Shown piece by piece: positions 1 to 8,102 of a stretch of 58,265 bases of DNA (its first letter is position 1; every line of letters begins with the position of its first letter). Below the pieces are notes generated by a model that was given only the letters and a program-made list of their open reading frames with translations, was not told the DNA's origin and did not search any database. The DNA comes from Corallococcus sp. CA053C. Its GTDB lineage: Bacteria; Myxococcota; Myxococcia; Myxococcales; Myxococcaceae. The DNA is taken from the NCBI RefSeq assembly GCF_003611675.1, contig NZ_RAWA01000016.1, forward strand, positions 1 through 58,265, in the 5' to 3' direction. A program made the translations under genes and the position numbers.

Positions 1-1230
1 GTCCTCCACGGGGCGGGCGGCGTGCTCCGGCAGGAACATGAGCAGCACCAGCGCGGGGATGGCCGCCGCGGCGGTGAAGGCGAAGAACGTGGGCCAACCC
101 ATCCATGTGGCCAGGTAGCCGGACACGGAGCCGATGAGCCGGTTGGCGATGGTGCCCATCGTGGACAGGAGCGCGTACTGCGTGGCGCTGAAGCTCTTGT
201 GGCACAGCGACATGAGGAAGGCCGCGAACGCCATCACGCCCAGGCCCGTGCACACGTTGTCCAGGGCGATGGCGGTCGCGAGCATCAGGTCGTTCTTGCC
301 GACGAGCGACAGGGCCAGGAAGCCCAGGTTGGTGAGGCCCTGCGCGGCGCCGAAGATGAACAGCGCGCGGCGCATGCTGAGCTTCACCATCAGCACGCCG
401 CCCAGGAGGCCGCCGCCAATGGTGGCCAGCATGCCCAGCGTCTTGCTGAGCGCGCCAATCTCCGTGTTGGAGAACCCGAGCTCGATGTAGAAGGGCGTCA
501 CCATGCTGGCGGCGATGGCGTCCCCCAGCTTGTAGAGCACCAGGAACGCGAGCACCCCCAGCGCGTACTCCCGGCGGAAGTAGTCCACGAAGGGCTTCAC
601 CACCGCGTCCAGCAGGTTGCGCGGAGGCTTCACGCTCTGCGGCTCCGGGGCCAGCAGCGTGGCCACCACGCCCACGCTCATGAGCAGGCCCATCACGTAG
701 TACGTCCGCGACCAGCCCAGGATGTCCGACAGGATGAACGCCAGTCCGCCCGCGACGAGCATGCCCACCCGGTAGCCGGTGACGTACATCGAATTGCCCA
801 GCCCGCGCTCCTCCATCGGGAGGATGTCCGTGCGCCACGCGTCCGCGACGATGTCCTGGCTGGCGGACAGGAACGTCACCACCACCGCGATGCACGCCAT
901 GGCGATGGGCGCGTCCTTCGGGTTGACGAGCCCCATGGCGGAGATGGCGCCCATCAGCAGCACCTGCGTCAGCAGCATCCACCCGCGCCGCCGGCCCAGG
1001 AAGGGCAGCGTGTAGCGGTCCATCAGCGGCGCCCACAGCACCTTGAAGGTGTAGGGCAGCGCCACGAGGCTGAAGATGCCGATGGTCTTGAGGTTCACCC
1101 CCTCGTTCTTCATCCACGCGGACAGCGTGACGCCGGTCAGCCACAGGGGGAGGCCGGACGCGAAGCCGACGGCCATCAGGAGCCAGATGCGCCGGCTCTT
1201 CAAGACGGTGAGAAGCGAGGGATTGGGCAT
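1..1230 (-). CDS. ampG: AmpG-family MFS permease (3' end beyond window)
   Basis: This is a major facilitator permease of the AmpG type, whose known members import anhydro-muropeptides from the periplasm during peptidoglycan recycling. The reading frame stays open from the ATG at 1230 to position 1, giving 410 residues. The family is usually 420-500 long, so only a short C-terminus is missing. The N-terminus shows AmpG signatures: a GFASGLPLWLTG segment, FSLVALPYTFKVLWAPLMDR, then LGRRRGW. The central ASQDIVADAWR motif is also present. Repeated hydrophobic segments fit about 12 membrane helices. The gene runs leftward and lies 115 bases downstream of the lipoprotein/caspase operon, so it could be read from that operon or from its own promoter. 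The family call is firm. The muropeptide substrate is inferred from the family, and some myxobacterial paralogues may carry other ligands. Confidence 0.85.
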   Translation of the reverse strand, partial: MPNPSLLTVLKSRRIWLLMAVGFASGLPLWLTGVTLSAWMKNEGVNLKTIGIFSLVALPYTFKVLWAPLMDRYTLPFLGRRRGWMLLTQVLLMGAISAMGLVNPKDAPIAMACIAVVVTFLSASQDIVADAWRTDILPMEERGLGNSMYVTGYRVGMLVAGGLAFILSDILGWSRTYYVMGLLMSVGVVATLLAPEPQSVKPPRNLLDAVVKPFVDYFRREYALGVLAFLVLYKLGDAIAASMVTPFYIELGFSNTEIGALSKTLGMLATIGGGLLGGVLMVKLSMRRALFIFGAAQGLTNLGFLALSLVGKNDLMLATAIALDNVCTGLGVMAFAAFLMSLCHKSFSATQYALLSTMGTIANRLIGSVSGYLATWMGWPTFFAFTAAAAIPALVLLMFLPEHAARPVED

Positions 1231-1345
1231 GGAGGGCGCGGACAAGCGGACCCCAGCATAGAGAATCCGCCCCGCGCGTCACCTCCCGAGGGGCAAAGAA
1301 TGTCCGCCCGGCTGCTGTCCGGGCACCAGCGCGGGCGTTCTGTCG

Positions 1346-2305
1346 CTACGGCTTCGGCACCAGCGCGGACACGTCCGGGCAGGTGGCCGCGTCGCCCTCG
1401 GTGGGGTTGATGAAGTCCCAGTTGCGGCGCAGGAAGGTGATCCGCGTCCGGGAGTCCCAGCACTCGGTGTACTTCGCGCCCTTCGCGTCGCCTTCCAGGA
1501 TGTTCAGCTCCAGCACGCCCCGGCCGTCTGGCGTCCAGCGCGCCAGGATGTCCAGCGTCTCCAGGAGCCCGCCGGGGACCAGGTCCTGGCCCGGCAGGCG
1601 GAACGCCATCTCTCCCAGCCCCTCCGGCACCTGGCGCGACGCATAGCGCGTCAGGGGCAGCGTGGCCCCCGCGCCCGTGAAGAGCAGCTCCACGCGCGTG
1701 GGCAGCGCCCGGGTCTGGTAGCCGATGTCCAGCCGGTCCAGGCTGGTCGCGTCGCCCGTGTCGAAGCCGTGCCCGCGGGCCTCCTTCAGGTCCAGCGCGA
1801 GCGTGCCCTCGCCCTTGCGGATGCCGCCGTCCGCCTTGAAGGTGCCGGGCAGGTAGGTCCACCACGCGTCCTCGCGCGTGCCCGTCGGCCGGTACTGGAG
1901 GAGGTAGGCGAACTGGGCGCCCTGGCGCTCCATCACGAAGCGCACCTCGTGGCCCGGATGGTCCTTGTCGGGGTAGGGGCCCCAGATGCGCCGGTCGGTT
2001 TCGCGCGTGGTGGGCGGCGCGTTGCGGAACAGCTCCAGCAGGGACAGCAGGGCGTCCACGCTGACGTTGAACCGCGTGCCCGCGGCGTAGGCCTGCAGGG
2101 CCAGCTCCGACGTGCCCCCCAGCACCTGAAGGCCGACCTGCTGGGAGCGCAGCCCCTGGCCGGAGCGGGACGCGGCGTCCGGCAGCTTCGCGGCCAGGTC
2201 CTGGCGCTGGGGCAGGGCGTTCTGAAACTCCAGGTCGTCGTTGGAGAAGTCGCCGCCGCACGCGACGGCGAGGAGGCAGAGCAGGGCGGGGGCCAGGTTT
2301 CGCAT
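1346..2305 (-). CDS. lipoprotein, last gene of the sigma/caspase operon
   Basis: A predicted exported lipoprotein of 319 residues with no recognised domain. It begins with a short hydrophobic signal ending in LLAVAC (Cys16), a plausible lipidation site. An ATG at 2320 overlaps the stop of the upstream caspase gene. I prefer 2305 because it gives the compact signal peptide. The mature part resembles the lipoprotein at 5342-6343. Both share an early ALP/GLP segment followed by GQGL, a PPTT motif before a WGP tripeptide, and an ECWD motif near the C-terminus. The two therefore look like paralogues at opposite ends of one operon. It probably acts at the inner or outer membrane as part of an envelope response. 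The function is unknown. Confidence 0.75.
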   Translation of the reverse strand: MRNLAPALLCLLAVACGGDFSNDDLEFQNALPQRQDLAAKLPDAASRSGQGLRSQQVGLQVLGGTSELALQAYAAGTRFNVSVDALLSLLELFRNAPPTTRETDRRIWGPYPDKDHPGHEVRFVMERQGAQFAYLLQYRPTGTREDAWWTYLPGTFKADGGIRKGEGTLALDLKEARGHGFDTGDATSLDRLDIGYQTRALPTRVELLFTGAGATLPLTRYASRQVPEGLGEMAFRLPGQDLVPGGLLETLDILARWTPDGRGVLELNILEGDAKGAKYTECWDSRTRITFLRRNWDFINPTEGDAATCPDVSALVPKP

Positions 2306-2316
2306 CGCGTGCTCTC

Positions 2317-3987
2317 TCATGGCGCGTAGGTGAGGAGCGCGGCCAGCTCCCAGTAGCCCAGGGAGCGCTGCGCATCGACGTTGTATTGGAGGTACTGCAA
2401 CCGGCCGCGCGTGGTGAGGTGGACGCTGCGCGAAAGCTGCAACCGCGCGCCGGCTACGAGGCCCGGGGACACCATGGCGAAGCGCTGATCCGGGAACGCC
2501 GCGTCCTCGAACTGGCGGCCCAGGATGAGGTACGCCAGCCGAGCGCCCACGAACGGCGCGACGCGGCCCAGGGGCCACTCGGTGGTGAGGCTGGTGCCCA
2601 GGTTCACCACCGAGTACCGGTACGTCGGCCCCGCGAGCGTGGGCAGCGCGAGCACGCCCCGGGTTCCGCCCATGGCCGCGTCGAAGCCCCAGACCCAGTC
2701 GCGGCGGAAGTAGTCGTGCAGCTCGGCCTCCGCGCCGAACAGGGGCACGGAGAGGAAGAGGGACTGGCGCGTGGCCGCGTCGAAGAAGGACTGGTAGCCG
2801 CCCGTGAGGCCGAAGGCCCACCACGTGTCCCGGCCCCGAGCCGCGCCCTTCACGGGGTCGTCGGAGAAGGGCGCGTCCTTGAGGCGCGGCTCCTCCAGCA
2901 CGGTGGTCCGGCCCCGGGCAATCTCGACTTCACCGATGCGCAGCCGGTCGCTCATGCGGCGCTTCACGCGGTAGGTGCCAGGGGCCAGGGCCACGCGCCG
3001 CTCCGTGTCCGCGGTCTTGTCCAGCTCCGCGACCACGAGGCCCCCCGGATCCACGAAGTAGTAGGAGCCCGCGGGGGCACCGCCGGGCACCACGAGCCCC
3101 TCGGCGCTCGCGCGCAGGTCGGTGAGGACCAGGTCGCCGTTGCCCGCGAGGTCGTAGCTGAACGTGGGGTGCTGCGGGCCCGCGCTGCTGTCGGCGGTGT
3201 CGGCGACGGTGCGCGCGTAGGCATGTGAATACGCCTCGAAGAGCGTCACGCGGCCGTCGCCGCTGCGGTCCGCGTCGCCCAGCAGGCCGCTCGCCAGGTG
3301 GTGGGAGAAGTAGCTGCCGCCCAGTGCATCGGATTCCTGCGAGTCCTCGTCCGCCGCGCTGGAGGTGAGGATGACGACGCCCCGGGCATCGCGCGCCGCG
3401 CCGGACTCCACGTCGAAGGCGGGCGCCTTGCGGGCCCCCTTGGTGCGGGTGAGCGCGCCGGAGCGGCACGAGTCCAGGATGGCGATGCGGATGTCCACGG
3501 GCGCGTCCGCCAGTCGGCGCTTGAGCGCGTCGAAGGCCAGCCGCGAGTCACCCAGCCGCAGCGCTCCGTCCTTCGCGTGGCCGGAGTAGTAGACGAACAG
3601 CGCCGTGCGCTCCCCGCGAGTCTGGGCCGCGCGTGCCCGCTGCTCCAGGTCCGACAGCGCGGTGAGGAAGTCCTTCGCGTCGTCGTCGAGGAGGAGCTTC
3701 GCGTCGGACGGAGCCACGCCGCCCAGCCGGGTGAGCAGGTCGTGCATCTTGCGCGCATCGTCGCGCGCGTAGCTCAAGGGGCGCGTGTCGTCGCCGCCCG
3801 TGTCGTTGCCGGCGATGAGCGCGAAGCGGTGCAGCGTGTCCGCCTGCGCCGCGGTGGACATCAGCGCGAACGCGAGCCCGAACCCGGGCAGCGACGCGCG
3901 AAGCTTCGTGACGAGTCCTCGCACCGGAGCCGGAACAAGCCCCGTCACGAGCGCGGTCCACCTCCCGCCTGGAACGCGAGCGCTCAT
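2317..3987 (-). CDS. exported caspase-fold peptidase (C14) with C-terminal barrel-like domain
   Basis: A 556-residue protein of the caspase/metacaspase clan. A hydrophobic segment at about 33-49 ending in AQA suggests export. The peptidase domain spans about 52-290. The catalytic dyad is visible: His137 in VYYSGH and Cys174 in ILDSC. It continues with a TSSAADEDSQE loop and a GGSYFSHHLASGL segment. The last 170 residues alternate aromatic and glycine residues in amphipathic strands and resemble an eight-stranded outer-membrane barrel. That part is inference. The start ATG overlaps the anti-sigma stop by four bases (ATGA), so translation is coupled. Placement with an ECF sigma and anti-sigma suggests induction by envelope stress. 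Caspase-like proteins are usually cytoplasmic in bacteria, so an exported form fused to a putative barrel is unusual. The substrate is unknown. Confidence 0.8.
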   Translation of the reverse strand: MSARVPGGRWTALVTGLVPAPVRGLVTKLRASLPGFGLAFALMSTAAQADTLHRFALIAGNDTGGDDTRPLSYARDDARKMHDLLTRLGGVAPSDAKLLLDDDAKDFLTALSDLEQRARAAQTRGERTALFVYYSGHAKDGALRLGDSRLAFDALKRRLADAPVDIRIAILDSCRSGALTRTKGARKAPAFDVESGAARDARGVVILTSSAADEDSQESDALGGSYFSHHLASGLLGDADRSGDGRVTLFEAYSHAYARTVADTADSSAGPQHPTFSYDLAGNGDLVLTDLRASAEGLVVPGGAPAGSYYFVDPGGLVVAELDKTADTERRVALAPGTYRVKRRMSDRLRIGEVEIARGRTTVLEEPRLKDAPFSDDPVKGAARGRDTWWAFGLTGGYQSFFDAATRQSLFLSVPLFGAEAELHDYFRRDWVWGFDAAMGGTRGVLALPTLAGPTYRYSVVNLGTSLTTEWPLGRVAPFVGARLAYLILGRQFEDAAFPDQRFAMVSPGLVAGARLQLSRSVHLTTRGRLQYLQYNVDAQRSLGYWELAALLTYAP

Positions 3988-4775
3988 GGCTTCAGCAGGA
4001 TCCACTGCGTCTGCTCGCCCGCCACGTCCAGCGGGGCCATGCGCGTGACATCCCGCCCCGCCGCCGTGAAGGACTTCCGCGCCGCGTCGCTCAGGGCCTC
4101 CATCGACACCGGCGCATCCGTCAGCACCAGCACCACGCGCTCAGCACCCGCACCGGTGAACTCCACGCTCTCCGGCAGCCAGTGCGTCCCCGCGCCCGGC
4201 TCCACCGCGAGGCTGTCCCCCGACTCCGGATACAGCGGTGTCACTTCGCCCTGCGCATCCACCGACAGCGCCGCCACATAACGATGTGCCTCCGGCGTGT
4301 AGCCCAGCCGCACGCGCTCACCGGCCCGCAGGGCCTCCGGCGCATCCACGCTCGCCACGCGCTGCGGCTCCGCGCCCCCACCGATGCGCAGCTCCGCGCC
4401 CGCTCCACCCTTGATCCGGTTGCCCGTCACCGGAGGCCGCACCGTCCCCGCGTCGTCGCGCTCCAGCAGCGGCCGCGCCAACACCAGCACGAACACCGAC
4501 GCCGCCACCGCCATCAGCGGCCGTACCCACGGCGCACGCGTCACCGGCTCCTTCGCTGCCCGCGTCCGCCGCTCGACGGCACGCTCCACGCCCGCCTCGA
4601 AGCGCTCGAACGGGACCTCCGCCTCGAACGCGGCCTGCGTCGCGGAGAAGGACCGGAGCTGCGCGCCGCACGTCTCGCACGTCTCCGCATGCTCCCGGAC
4701 GCGCGCCGCTTCCAGGGCAGGCAGCTCGCCGACGTGCAGGCGGCGCAATGTCCAGGTCGACTCGTGCGCGCTCAT
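3984..4775 (-). CDS. zinc-binding transmembrane anti-sigma factor with DUF4384-like C-terminus
   Basis: A 263-residue protein that probably sequesters the adjacent ECF sigma factor at the inner membrane. The N-terminal 40 residues carry the ZAS-type motif H-x3-C-x2-C (HAETCETC). One membrane helix, near PLMAVAASVFVLVLARPLL, lies around residues 88-106. The outer part, about 150-240, resembles DUF4384, with YVAALSVDAQGEVTPLYP followed by a strand-rich segment. DUF4384 is often found beside caspase domains in bacteria, which fits the next gene. The ATG overlaps the sigma-factor stop by four bases. The anti-sigma role rests on the zinc motif, the topology and the position directly after the sigma gene. 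Confidence 0.85.
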   Translation of the reverse strand: MSAHESTWTLRRLHVGELPALEAARVREHAETCETCGAQLRSFSATQAAFEAEVPFERFEAGVERAVERRTRAAKEPVTRAPWVRPLMAVAASVFVLVLARPLLERDDAGTVRPPVTGNRIKGGAGAELRIGGGAEPQRVASVDAPEALRAGERVRLGYTPEAHRYVAALSVDAQGEVTPLYPESGDSLAVEPGAGTHWLPESVEFTGAGAERVVLVLTDAPVSMEALSDAARKSFTAAGRDVTRMAPLDVAGEQTQWILLKP

Positions 4776-5314
4776 CGGACGTTCAGCTCCTCTCCACCCA
4801 GCTCCGCGAAGGCTTCCAACCGCTTGCGCACCGTGGGCACCGAACGCCCCAGCACCGCAGCCACCTCTTCCAGCGTCATCCCGTCCACGTGGTAGTGGAT
4901 GGCCGCCGCCTGTGTCTCCGCGTCCACCCGGGCCAGCAGCTTGCGCACCAGGTCCCGCGTCTCCATCGCCTCCGCCCCACCGTGGCCCTCCGAACGGGCC
5001 GCCTCGTCCCGGGCGAACCACCTCCGCCAGGCCGCCCCTTCCGAGCGCAGCTGGTTGAGGCAGTGGTGCGTGGCGATCTTCATCAACCACGTCAGCGGAG
5101 ACGCCTCCGCGCGGAACGAATCCCCGTGCACCAGCGCGCGGGCGAAGACGTCCTGCATCGCGTCCTCGGCCCGGCTCGCGTCCTTCAGCAGGTAGCGGCA
5201 GCGCTCCCGCACGCTGCCGCCGTACTTCACATACAGGTCGCGCAGGACGACCCGCCGGTCCTCGGGGGTTCGAGGAGGCACCACCTTCAGGGCCAGCGGG
5301 GTCGGTCCGGTCAC
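4772..5314 (-). CDS. ECF RNA polymerase sigma factor
   Basis: A 180-residue extracytoplasmic-function sigma factor of normal family length. Region 2 is seen as SRAEDAMQDVFARAL followed by LTWLMKIATHHCLNQLR. Region 4 is the helix-turn-helix DGMTLEEVAAVLGRSVPTVR near the C-terminus. The chosen start is the GTG at 5312-5314, which begins 27 bases after the upstream lipoprotein stop. It is probably held inactive by the next gene, whose start overlaps this stop. Its targets probably include its own operon, although no textbook ECF GGAAC promoter element was seen ahead of the first gene at 6343. Confidence 0.92.
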   Translation of the reverse strand: MTGPTPLALKVVPPRTPEDRRVVLRDLYVKYGGSVRERCRYLLKDASRAEDAMQDVFARALVHGDSFRAEASPLTWLMKIATHHCLNQLRSEGAAWRRWFARDEAARSEGHGGAEAMETRDLVRKLLARVDAETQAAAIHYHVDGMTLEEVAAVLGRSVPTVRKRLEAFAELGGEELNVR

Positions 5315-5341
5315 GCGCGGCTCAGCCTACCGCGAGCAGGC

Positions 5342-6343
5342 TCACAGCGACGAGTACACCGCCGTGCTGAAGCCGCCGCAGGCCGCCTCCGCCTCGCCGT
5401 AGCCCAGGCGCGGGTCCAGGCTGACGCGGAAGTACGTGCTCAGGAAGTTCGTGTCCCAGCACTCGCTCAGGGTGGCCTCGCCCACCAGGTCGCCCTTGGA
5501 CACCTGGATGTCCGAGCGGCCCGCGCCCGTCGCCGTCCAGCGGCTCTTGATGCTCAGCCGCTCCAGCTTCGCGCGCAGCGGGTCGTTGTTGTCGATGTCC
5601 TTGTCCGTCACGAAGTCGAACTCGCCGCCCGCCGACGCGGTCGCCTTGTAGTGGTACTTGCCGTCCACGCGCTGCTGCGGGTTGTTGTCGTCACGCACCT
5701 GGTGGAAGTCCGCGTCCAGCGTGGCGTCCGCCGTGGCGCTCGGCCGCGCGTAGCGGATCTCCACCGTGCCCACGTTCTCGTCGCCATCGGGCAGGCTGTG
5801 CGACGCGTCCCAGTCGATGAACAGCTCGCCGGAGCCGAAGCCCCTCTGGCGCTCGCCCTCCGCGTCCACCGCCACCGTCTGCGTGCCGGACAACACCGCC
5901 TTGAACGCGCTGTCCGTGTCCGCCTTCGCCTTGCCCTCCAGCACCCAGGAGAACGACGCGTCCCCGGACTTCGTCACCGTCAGCCGCCACGTCGTGGGGC
6001 TCAGCGCCTCCGTGCCCGGACCCCACACCGCCTTGTTCTCCTCCAGCGTCGTGGGCGGATACTTCGTGATCGACTCGATGAGGCTCAGCACCCACAGCGT
6101 GCCGCCGTTCACCGAGACCGTGGCCGCCACCGTCGCCTGGTAGTACTCGGCCTTCTGGCCCTGGCCGTACAGCGCGGACGGGTCGCTCGCCGTGAGCCCC
6201 TGGCCGTTCTCCTTCGGCGCCTTCACCTGCATCATCTCCTTCGACGGCAGGCCGTCCCGGAACGTCTCCGCATCGTTCGTCTCGGCCTTGTCGCAACCGG
6301 CGAACAGCAGGGAGGCGGCACACAGCAGGCTCTTGCGCAGCAT
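5342..6343 (-). CDS. lipoprotein, first gene of the sigma/caspase operon
   Basis: A 333-residue predicted lipoprotein with no named domain. The signal MLRKSLLCAASLLFAGC places the lipidated cysteine at residue 17. The ATG at 6343 has a clear AAAGGA ribosome-binding site about eight bases upstream, so this start is preferred over the longer open frame. The body is Asp/Thr-rich and looks beta-structured. Paralogy with the 1346-2305 gene is visible: an early GLP and GQGL, PPTT then VWGP, and a late ECWD. This is the promoter-proximal gene of the five-gene leftward unit and may be the most strongly expressed member. Envelope localisation is likely and the function is unknown. Confidence 0.78.
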   Translation of the reverse strand: MLRKSLLCAASLLFAGCDKAETNDAETFRDGLPSKEMMQVKAPKENGQGLTASDPSALYGQGQKAEYYQATVAATVSVNGGTLWVLSLIESITKYPPTTLEENKAVWGPGTEALSPTTWRLTVTKSGDASFSWVLEGKAKADTDSAFKAVLSGTQTVAVDAEGERQRGFGSGELFIDWDASHSLPDGDENVGTVEIRYARPSATADATLDADFHQVRDDNNPQQRVDGKYHYKATASAGGEFDFVTDKDIDNNDPLRAKLERLSIKSRWTATGAGRSDIQVSKGDLVGEATLSECWDTNFLSTYFRVSLDPRLGYGEAEAACGGFSTAVYSSL

Positions 6344-6525
6344 GGTCGGTGTCCTTTCAGGGCCCGTCGTGCGGGCCGTGCGGCAGGGATTCGCTCCTAT
6401 GGACACCGGCCAGGCTGAAAACAGAAAGAGGGCTCGCTTGAAATGGGAACCTCCAATGAATCCAGCCGGTTGGAACTCGGCTGCCTGCCCTCCGGCCACC
6501 CACGCCCGCCTGCCAGACGGTCGAA
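6344..6525. promoter_or_regulatory. divergent promoter region with small inverted repeat
   Basis: A 182-base region between two outward-facing genes. It holds an inverted repeat at 6361-6377 (GGCCCG, five-base loop, CGGGCC) directly upstream of the ribosome-binding site of the leftward lipoprotein gene. The repeat could be an operator or a 5' leader hairpin. No convincing -35/-10 pair or ECF consensus was found. Confidence 0.35.
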
Positions 6526-7407
6526 ATGGAGCATCCCTACCTTTGCCCCATGGAAAAACGACACCCGAACCATCCCGGGGACATGGGTACGGACGCCGCG
6601 CTCGCCGAGCGGGAGCGTGCGCCGGACGAAATCAACGCCCGCGCGAGGGCCGTCGGCCTGCTCCATGACGCCGGGGTGCCATTCGTGGTGGGCGGGGCCT
6701 ATGCCTACGCCACCTATACGGGCATCTACCGTGACACCAAGGACCTGGACCTGTTTCCGCGCAAGGCGGATGCCGTCCGCGCGCTGGAGGTCCTGGAGAA
6801 GGACGGGTGGCGCACCGAACACCACGACGAGGTGTGGATCTACAAGGCCTACAAGGGCGACTACTTCGTCGACTTCATCTTCTCGTCTGGCAACGGCGTG
6901 GCGACCGTGGACGACGAGTGGTTCACGAACGCCAAGAAGGCCAACATCTTCGGCTACGAGTGCCTCATCGCGCCCGCCGAGGAGATGATCTGGTCCAAGG
7001 CCTTCGTCACCGAGCGCGAACGCTATGACGGCGCGGACATCAACCACCTCATCCTCAAGGCGGGGCGGGAGATGGACTGGGACCGCATCCTCCGGCGGTT
7101 CGACCGCTATTGGGAGGTGCTGCTGAGCCACCTGATGATGTTCCGCTTCGCCTATCCCAGCGAGCGCGACATCGTGCCCAACTACGTGATGACGGAGCTG
7201 ATGAGCCGCACGCTGCAGACGGTGCGCGACGGCAGCTGGGATGCGCGCCTGTGCCGCGGCAACCTGGTGTCCAAGGTGAACTACCACGTGGACATCCATC
7301 ACTGGGGGTTTGGGGACGGCAGGGCGTGGGACGAACAAGAACGACCCGAGGGGGACGTGCGTGGCCCGAGATCCGAGCTCGAAAATACGGCTGGCAGCGG
7401 TCGGTGA
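6526..7407 (+). CDS. nucleotidyltransferase-fold protein (AbiEii/MNT-like)
   Basis: A 293-residue soluble protein with the polymerase-beta-type nucleotidyltransferase core. The motif VVGGAYAYATYTG is followed by TKDLDLF, that is, GG then D-x-D, at about residues 54-77. Members of this superfamily transfer nucleotides to small molecules, RNA or proteins, and several act in toxin-antitoxin or phage-defence pairs. The start is uncertain. ATGs at 6526, 6550 and 6583 are all in frame and none has a strong ribosome-binding site. The 3' end overlaps the next gene by 47 bases, which points to coupled expression and a joint task. The substrate cannot be told from sequence. Confidence 0.75.
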   Translation: MEHPYLCPMEKRHPNHPGDMGTDAALAERERAPDEINARARAVGLLHDAGVPFVVGGAYAYATYTGIYRDTKDLDLFPRKADAVRALEVLEKDGWRTEHHDEVWIYKAYKGDYFVDFIFSSGNGVATVDDEWFTNAKKANIFGYECLIAPAEEMIWSKAFVTERERYDGADINHLILKAGREMDWDRILRRFDRYWEVLLSHLMMFRFAYPSERDIVPNYVMTELMSRTLQTVRDGSWDARLCRGNLVSKVNYHVDIHHWGFGDGRAWDEQERPEGDVRGPRSELENTAGSGR

Positions 7408-8095
7408 CCTGCACTGTCGGGACGACCAGCACGGCCGCTTCCGTCAGTTCGTCAAGCAGGTGAATGCTTCAGCGGACCTGCTGTTGCTGTGCGGCGACCT
7501 CACGGATCGCGGCATGGTGGAAGAGGGGAAGGTGCTGGCGGAGGAGCTGTCCGCGCTGCGCGTCCCGTGCGCCGCGGTGCTGGGCAACCACGACTATGAG
7601 CACGGCCAGGTGAAGGACATCTGCGCGGAGCTGTCCAAGGTCGGCGTCCACATCCTCGACGGGGACCACTTCATCTTCGAGAAGGTGCTGGGCGTCGCGG
7701 GCGTGAAGGGCTTCGGAGGGGGCTTCGGCAACGCGACGTTGCAGGCCTTCGGCGAGGGCGAGACGAAGTCCTTCGTGCAGGAGGCCGTCAAGGAGTCGCT
7801 CAAGCTGGAGGCGGCGCTCAGCCACCTGGACACGGAGAAGAAGGTCGTGATCATGCACTACGCCCCCATCCCGGAGACGCTGGAGGGGGAGAACATCGAG
7901 ATCCGTCCCTTCCTCGGCACGAGCCGCCTGTCGATGCCCATCGACCACTACGGCGCGGCCTACGTCTTCCACGGCCACGCCCATCACGGTGCGCGCGAGG
8001 GCAAGACCAAGAGCGGCATCCCCGTGTTCAACGTGGCGATGCCGCTGCTCACCAAGTTCACGCCGGAGCAGCGCTTCGCACTCATGGAAGTCTAG
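7361..8095 (+). CDS. calcineurin-like metallophosphoesterase
   Basis: A 244-residue two-metal phosphoesterase. All core motifs are visible in order: AVGDLHC (metal site 1), LCGDLTDRG, VLGNHDYE, IMHYAPI and FHGHAHHG. Such enzymes cleave phosphomonoesters, phosphodiesters or nucleotides. The start is set at the GTG at 7361 because AGGGGG lies six bases upstream. An in-frame TTG at 7310 would lengthen the overlap with the nucleotidyltransferase gene. Pairing with a nucleotidyltransferase suggests the two may add and remove the same nucleotide or phosphate group, but that is inference. The stop lies seven bases from the convergent DUF4340 gene. Confidence 0.85.
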   Translation: MARDPSSKIRLAAVGDLHCRDDQHGRFRQFVKQVNASADLLLLCGDLTDRGMVEEGKVLAEELSALRVPCAAVLGNHDYEHGQVKDICAELSKVGVHILDGDHFIFEKVLGVAGVKGFGGGFGNATLQAFGEGETKSFVQEAVKESLKLEAALSHLDTEKKVVIMHYAPIPETLEGENIEIRPFLGTSRLSMPIDHYGAAYVFHGHAHHGAREGKTKSGIPVFNVAMPLLTKFTPEQRFALMEV

Positions 8096-8102
8096 CGCTG
8101 CT

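Noticed and set aside
22-1410. A long rightward open frame opposite the AmpG-like gene
   Set aside because: The product is His/Arg/Gln/Glu-rich low complexity, while the other strand encodes clear AmpG motifs in an unbroken frame.
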